Shown: piece by piece, positions 62,836 to 64,000 of the stretch
How positions within the stretch are numbered: the first letter of the stretch is position 1
How the letters are laid out: every line of letters starts with the position of its first letter
From: Priestia megaterium
Lineage (GTDB): Bacteria; Bacillota; Bacilli; Bacillales; Bacillaceae_H
Direction of reading: 5' to 3'
Assembly: GCF_023824195.1 (NCBI RefSeq)
Contig: NZ_CP085442.1
Location: 1,836,001 to 1,900,000, forward strand
DNA length: 64,000 nucleotides
Position numbers and translations under genes: made by a program
The notes under the pieces: generated by a model
What the model was told of the DNA's origin: nothing
Database searches by the model: none
What the model saw: only the letters and a program-made list of their open reading frames with translations

Positions 62836-63351
62836 ATGAAGCAGGTTTGGAATGAGCTTGACCAGTGGTTGAAGATAAATCGACCAGAAGCAGTAGGAAC
62901 ACTTAATGAAGCAGCTGCTGAATCAGAAATTGCAGAGGTTGAACAAAAGATGGGACTAACCTTCCCCAAAAACCTTAAGAACTGGTTAATGATACATAAT
63001 GGACAGCGTGATGAATATATAGCAGCTATCGAAAATTATACTCTATTACCTTTAGAGGAGATTCTGTATACGTGGCAAACATTAAAAGAGCTTTTAGAAG
63101 GAGGAGAATTTGAAGATTTTCCAGAAATTGAACCTATTGGGCCTGTAAAAAAAGAATTTTGGTGGAACCCACGTTGGATTCCGATTGCCACGAATGGGAG
63201 AGGAGATGATATTTGTATAGACTTGGATCCTGATGAAGGAGGAAAAGTCGGCCAAATTATCACCTTTTGGCACGATTGGGAACAGCGTGAAGTAATAGCA
63301 GACAGCTTAGAAGAATGGGTAATAGCCACGATAAACTATACAGATAATTAA
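62836..63351 (+). CDS. SMI1/KNR4 (SUKH) family protein
   Basis: A 171-residue SUKH-domain protein. Core signatures are EVEQKMGLTFPKNLKNWLMI (about 38-57), WIPIATNGRGDDICIDLDP (about 117-135) and a C-terminal SLEEWV helix. SUKH proteins are common immunity proteins for contact- or secretion-type toxins, and some act in cell-wall control. The ATG follows AAGGAGG. It is followed 13 bases later by another SUKH-like gene. No toxin gene is visible in the window. Confidence 0.85.
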   Translation: MKQVWNELDQWLKINRPEAVGTLNEAAAESEIAEVEQKMGLTFPKNLKNWLMIHNGQRDEYIAAIENYTLLPLEEILYTWQTLKELLEGGEFEDFPEIEPIGPVKKEFWWNPRWIPIATNGRGDDICIDLDPDEGGKVGQIITFWHDWEQREVIADSLEEWVIATINYTDN

Positions 63352-63364
63352 AGGGGAGAAGCAA

Positions 63365-63742
63365 ATGATAAAGCCGGATATAGAGAAGATCTATAAAATT
63401 CTTAAAGCACTTCCAGGTACGTCGGTGAAAGTAGAATTTGAAGATGAAGTGGGAGAAATTCTTTCTACTCCTTATTATATCTACCTTAAAAGCGAGTTTC
63501 TAGATGGACAATTAGGCTACAGAGAAGATTTAGAAGCAAATCCCCTTATAGGAAATCAAGAAGGAGATTGGCAAGAAAACTGGTTTGTCATAGGATATGA
63601 TGAAGAAATAGGCGGTGACCCGCTCTTTATTGATATAGCGAATGAAGATTATCCAGTTTTTACAGCTGAACATGGCATGGGTGAATGGGACCCTTTAGAA
63701 ATGTATGATTCTCTGGAACAGTTTGTAGAAGATGTTACTTAA
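63365..63742 (+). CDS. SUKH-like protein
   Basis: A 125-residue acidic protein with the SUKH-type end YDSLEQFVEDV and the IGYDEEIGGDPLFID segment (about 76-90) that corresponds to the I..D..GD.I.ID core of the superfamily. The start follows AAAGGGGAG, 13 bases after the upstream SUKH gene, so the pair is an operon. An immunity role is possible; the partner is not visible. A terminator follows. Confidence 0.75.
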   Translation: MIKPDIEKIYKILKALPGTSVKVEFEDEVGEILSTPYYIYLKSEFLDGQLGYREDLEANPLIGNQEGDWQENWFVIGYDEEIGGDPLFIDIANEDYPVFTAEHGMGEWDPLEMYDSLEQFVEDVT

Positions 63743-63784
63743 TTATTGCTTCGTTAAAAGATTTTGATAAGGGTACTGCCAGAA

Positions 63785-63822
63785 GAGGACAGATAGTAGT
63801 TTAGTATCTGTCCTCTTTTTTA
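63785..63822 (+). terminator. Terminator of the SUKH operon
   Basis: AGAGGACAGATA / TATCTGTCCTCTTTTTT stem. Confidence 0.85.
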
Positions 63823-63904
63823 GTCCCTATTAAACTTAGAAAGAATGTAGAGGAAGGGAAAGAATAATAGTAGAAATCGATTTCTGTATCACCGATATAC
63901 GAAG

Positions 63905-63938
63905 ACGCAAAGGCATTCCTATCCTTTGCGTTCTTTTA
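63905..63938. terminator. Terminator-like hairpin
   Basis: CGCAAAGG / CCTTTGCG stem with loop CATTCCTAT, at the end of the partial minus-strand gene. Confidence 0.65.
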
Positions 63939-64000
63939 TCGTTGAAAACTGCTAACAATTGAATAGTATATGGCTGCAATAATCAAAAGCATGCCAATGA
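63936..64000 (-). CDS. Partial membrane protein (3' end of gene)
   Basis: The last 20 codons of a minus-strand gene that enters from the right edge. They encode a hydrophobic C-terminal helix (IGMLLIIAAIYYSIVSSFQR) followed by a stop at 63936. The family cannot be named from so little. Confidence 0.4.
   Translation of the reverse strand, partial: IGMLLIIAAIYYSIVSSFQR

Overview
The window is a 64-kb, AT-rich stretch of a Bacillaceae-type chromosome (Bacillus sensu lato; Priestia or a relative is my guess). The case rests on forespore genes (alpha/beta SASP, a second spoVA operon, YhcN, a GerC-type germination protein), Bacillus-style regulators (RsbR, LexA, CodY, PhoP and sigma-G type sites), AGGAGG ribosome sites and frequent TTG/GTG starts. 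No rRNA, tRNA or CRISPR array was seen. It reads as accessory sequence: short operons separated by long AT-rich spacers full of terminators, relics and a dispersed structured repeat.

Layout. 0-9 kb: a four-repeat Myb-like regulator, then a phosphate block with exopolyphosphatase (ppx), polyphosphate kinase (ppk) and a secreted phytase-like protein. 11-nt-phased PhoP-type repeats lie before ppk, before the phytase-like gene and, inverted, before a small membrane protein. 9-11.4 kb: sporulation block with a small basic protein behind a sigma-G-like promoter, an HU gene stopped at codon 12, a SASP and a SigH paralogue. 11.6-12.8 kb: an IS3-family element. 13-27 kb: scattered single genes (asparaginase, DUF3231, RsbR paralogue, MBL hydrolase, DoxX, GNAT, DUF402, DinB, cupin, DUF523) with many copies of the repeat. 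27-32.5 kb: a cobalamin-riboswitch-controlled peptide/nickel-type ABC transporter, probably a cobalt importer. 32.7-35 kb: a group II intron with a damaged reverse transcriptase. 36-42 kb: a DeoR regulator, an ECF sigma factor coupled to a membrane-anchored SpoIIP-domain protein, and an orphan gerC. 42-45 kb: a lone RCK domain, a 5'-truncated KimA-like transporter and a slipped CBO0543 gene. 45-53 kb: a spoVA-2mob type operon, divergent yhcN and small forespore proteins. 53-64 kb: a truncated fabH, brnQ, an SOS-controlled uvrX/yolD pair, an aldo/keto reductase with a divergent AraC regulator, and two SUKH proteins.

How the parts fit. Polyphosphate metabolism and phytase-like activity look like one phosphate-starvation response. 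The 9-11 kb and 45-53 kb blocks both serve the forespore and share a duplicated small gene with the same promoter. The ECF sigma factor and its partner may form a cell-wall-sensing switch.

The most unusual signal is the dispersed repeat: a shared 5' box, a short palindrome, a terminator-like hairpin whose arms differ but still pair, and the tail CTTGAGTAGTTTGCTCAA. Several genes are broken at homopolymers or short tandem repeats, so either local decay or assembly error must be considered. All family names are from recognition of the translated sequence; no search was run.
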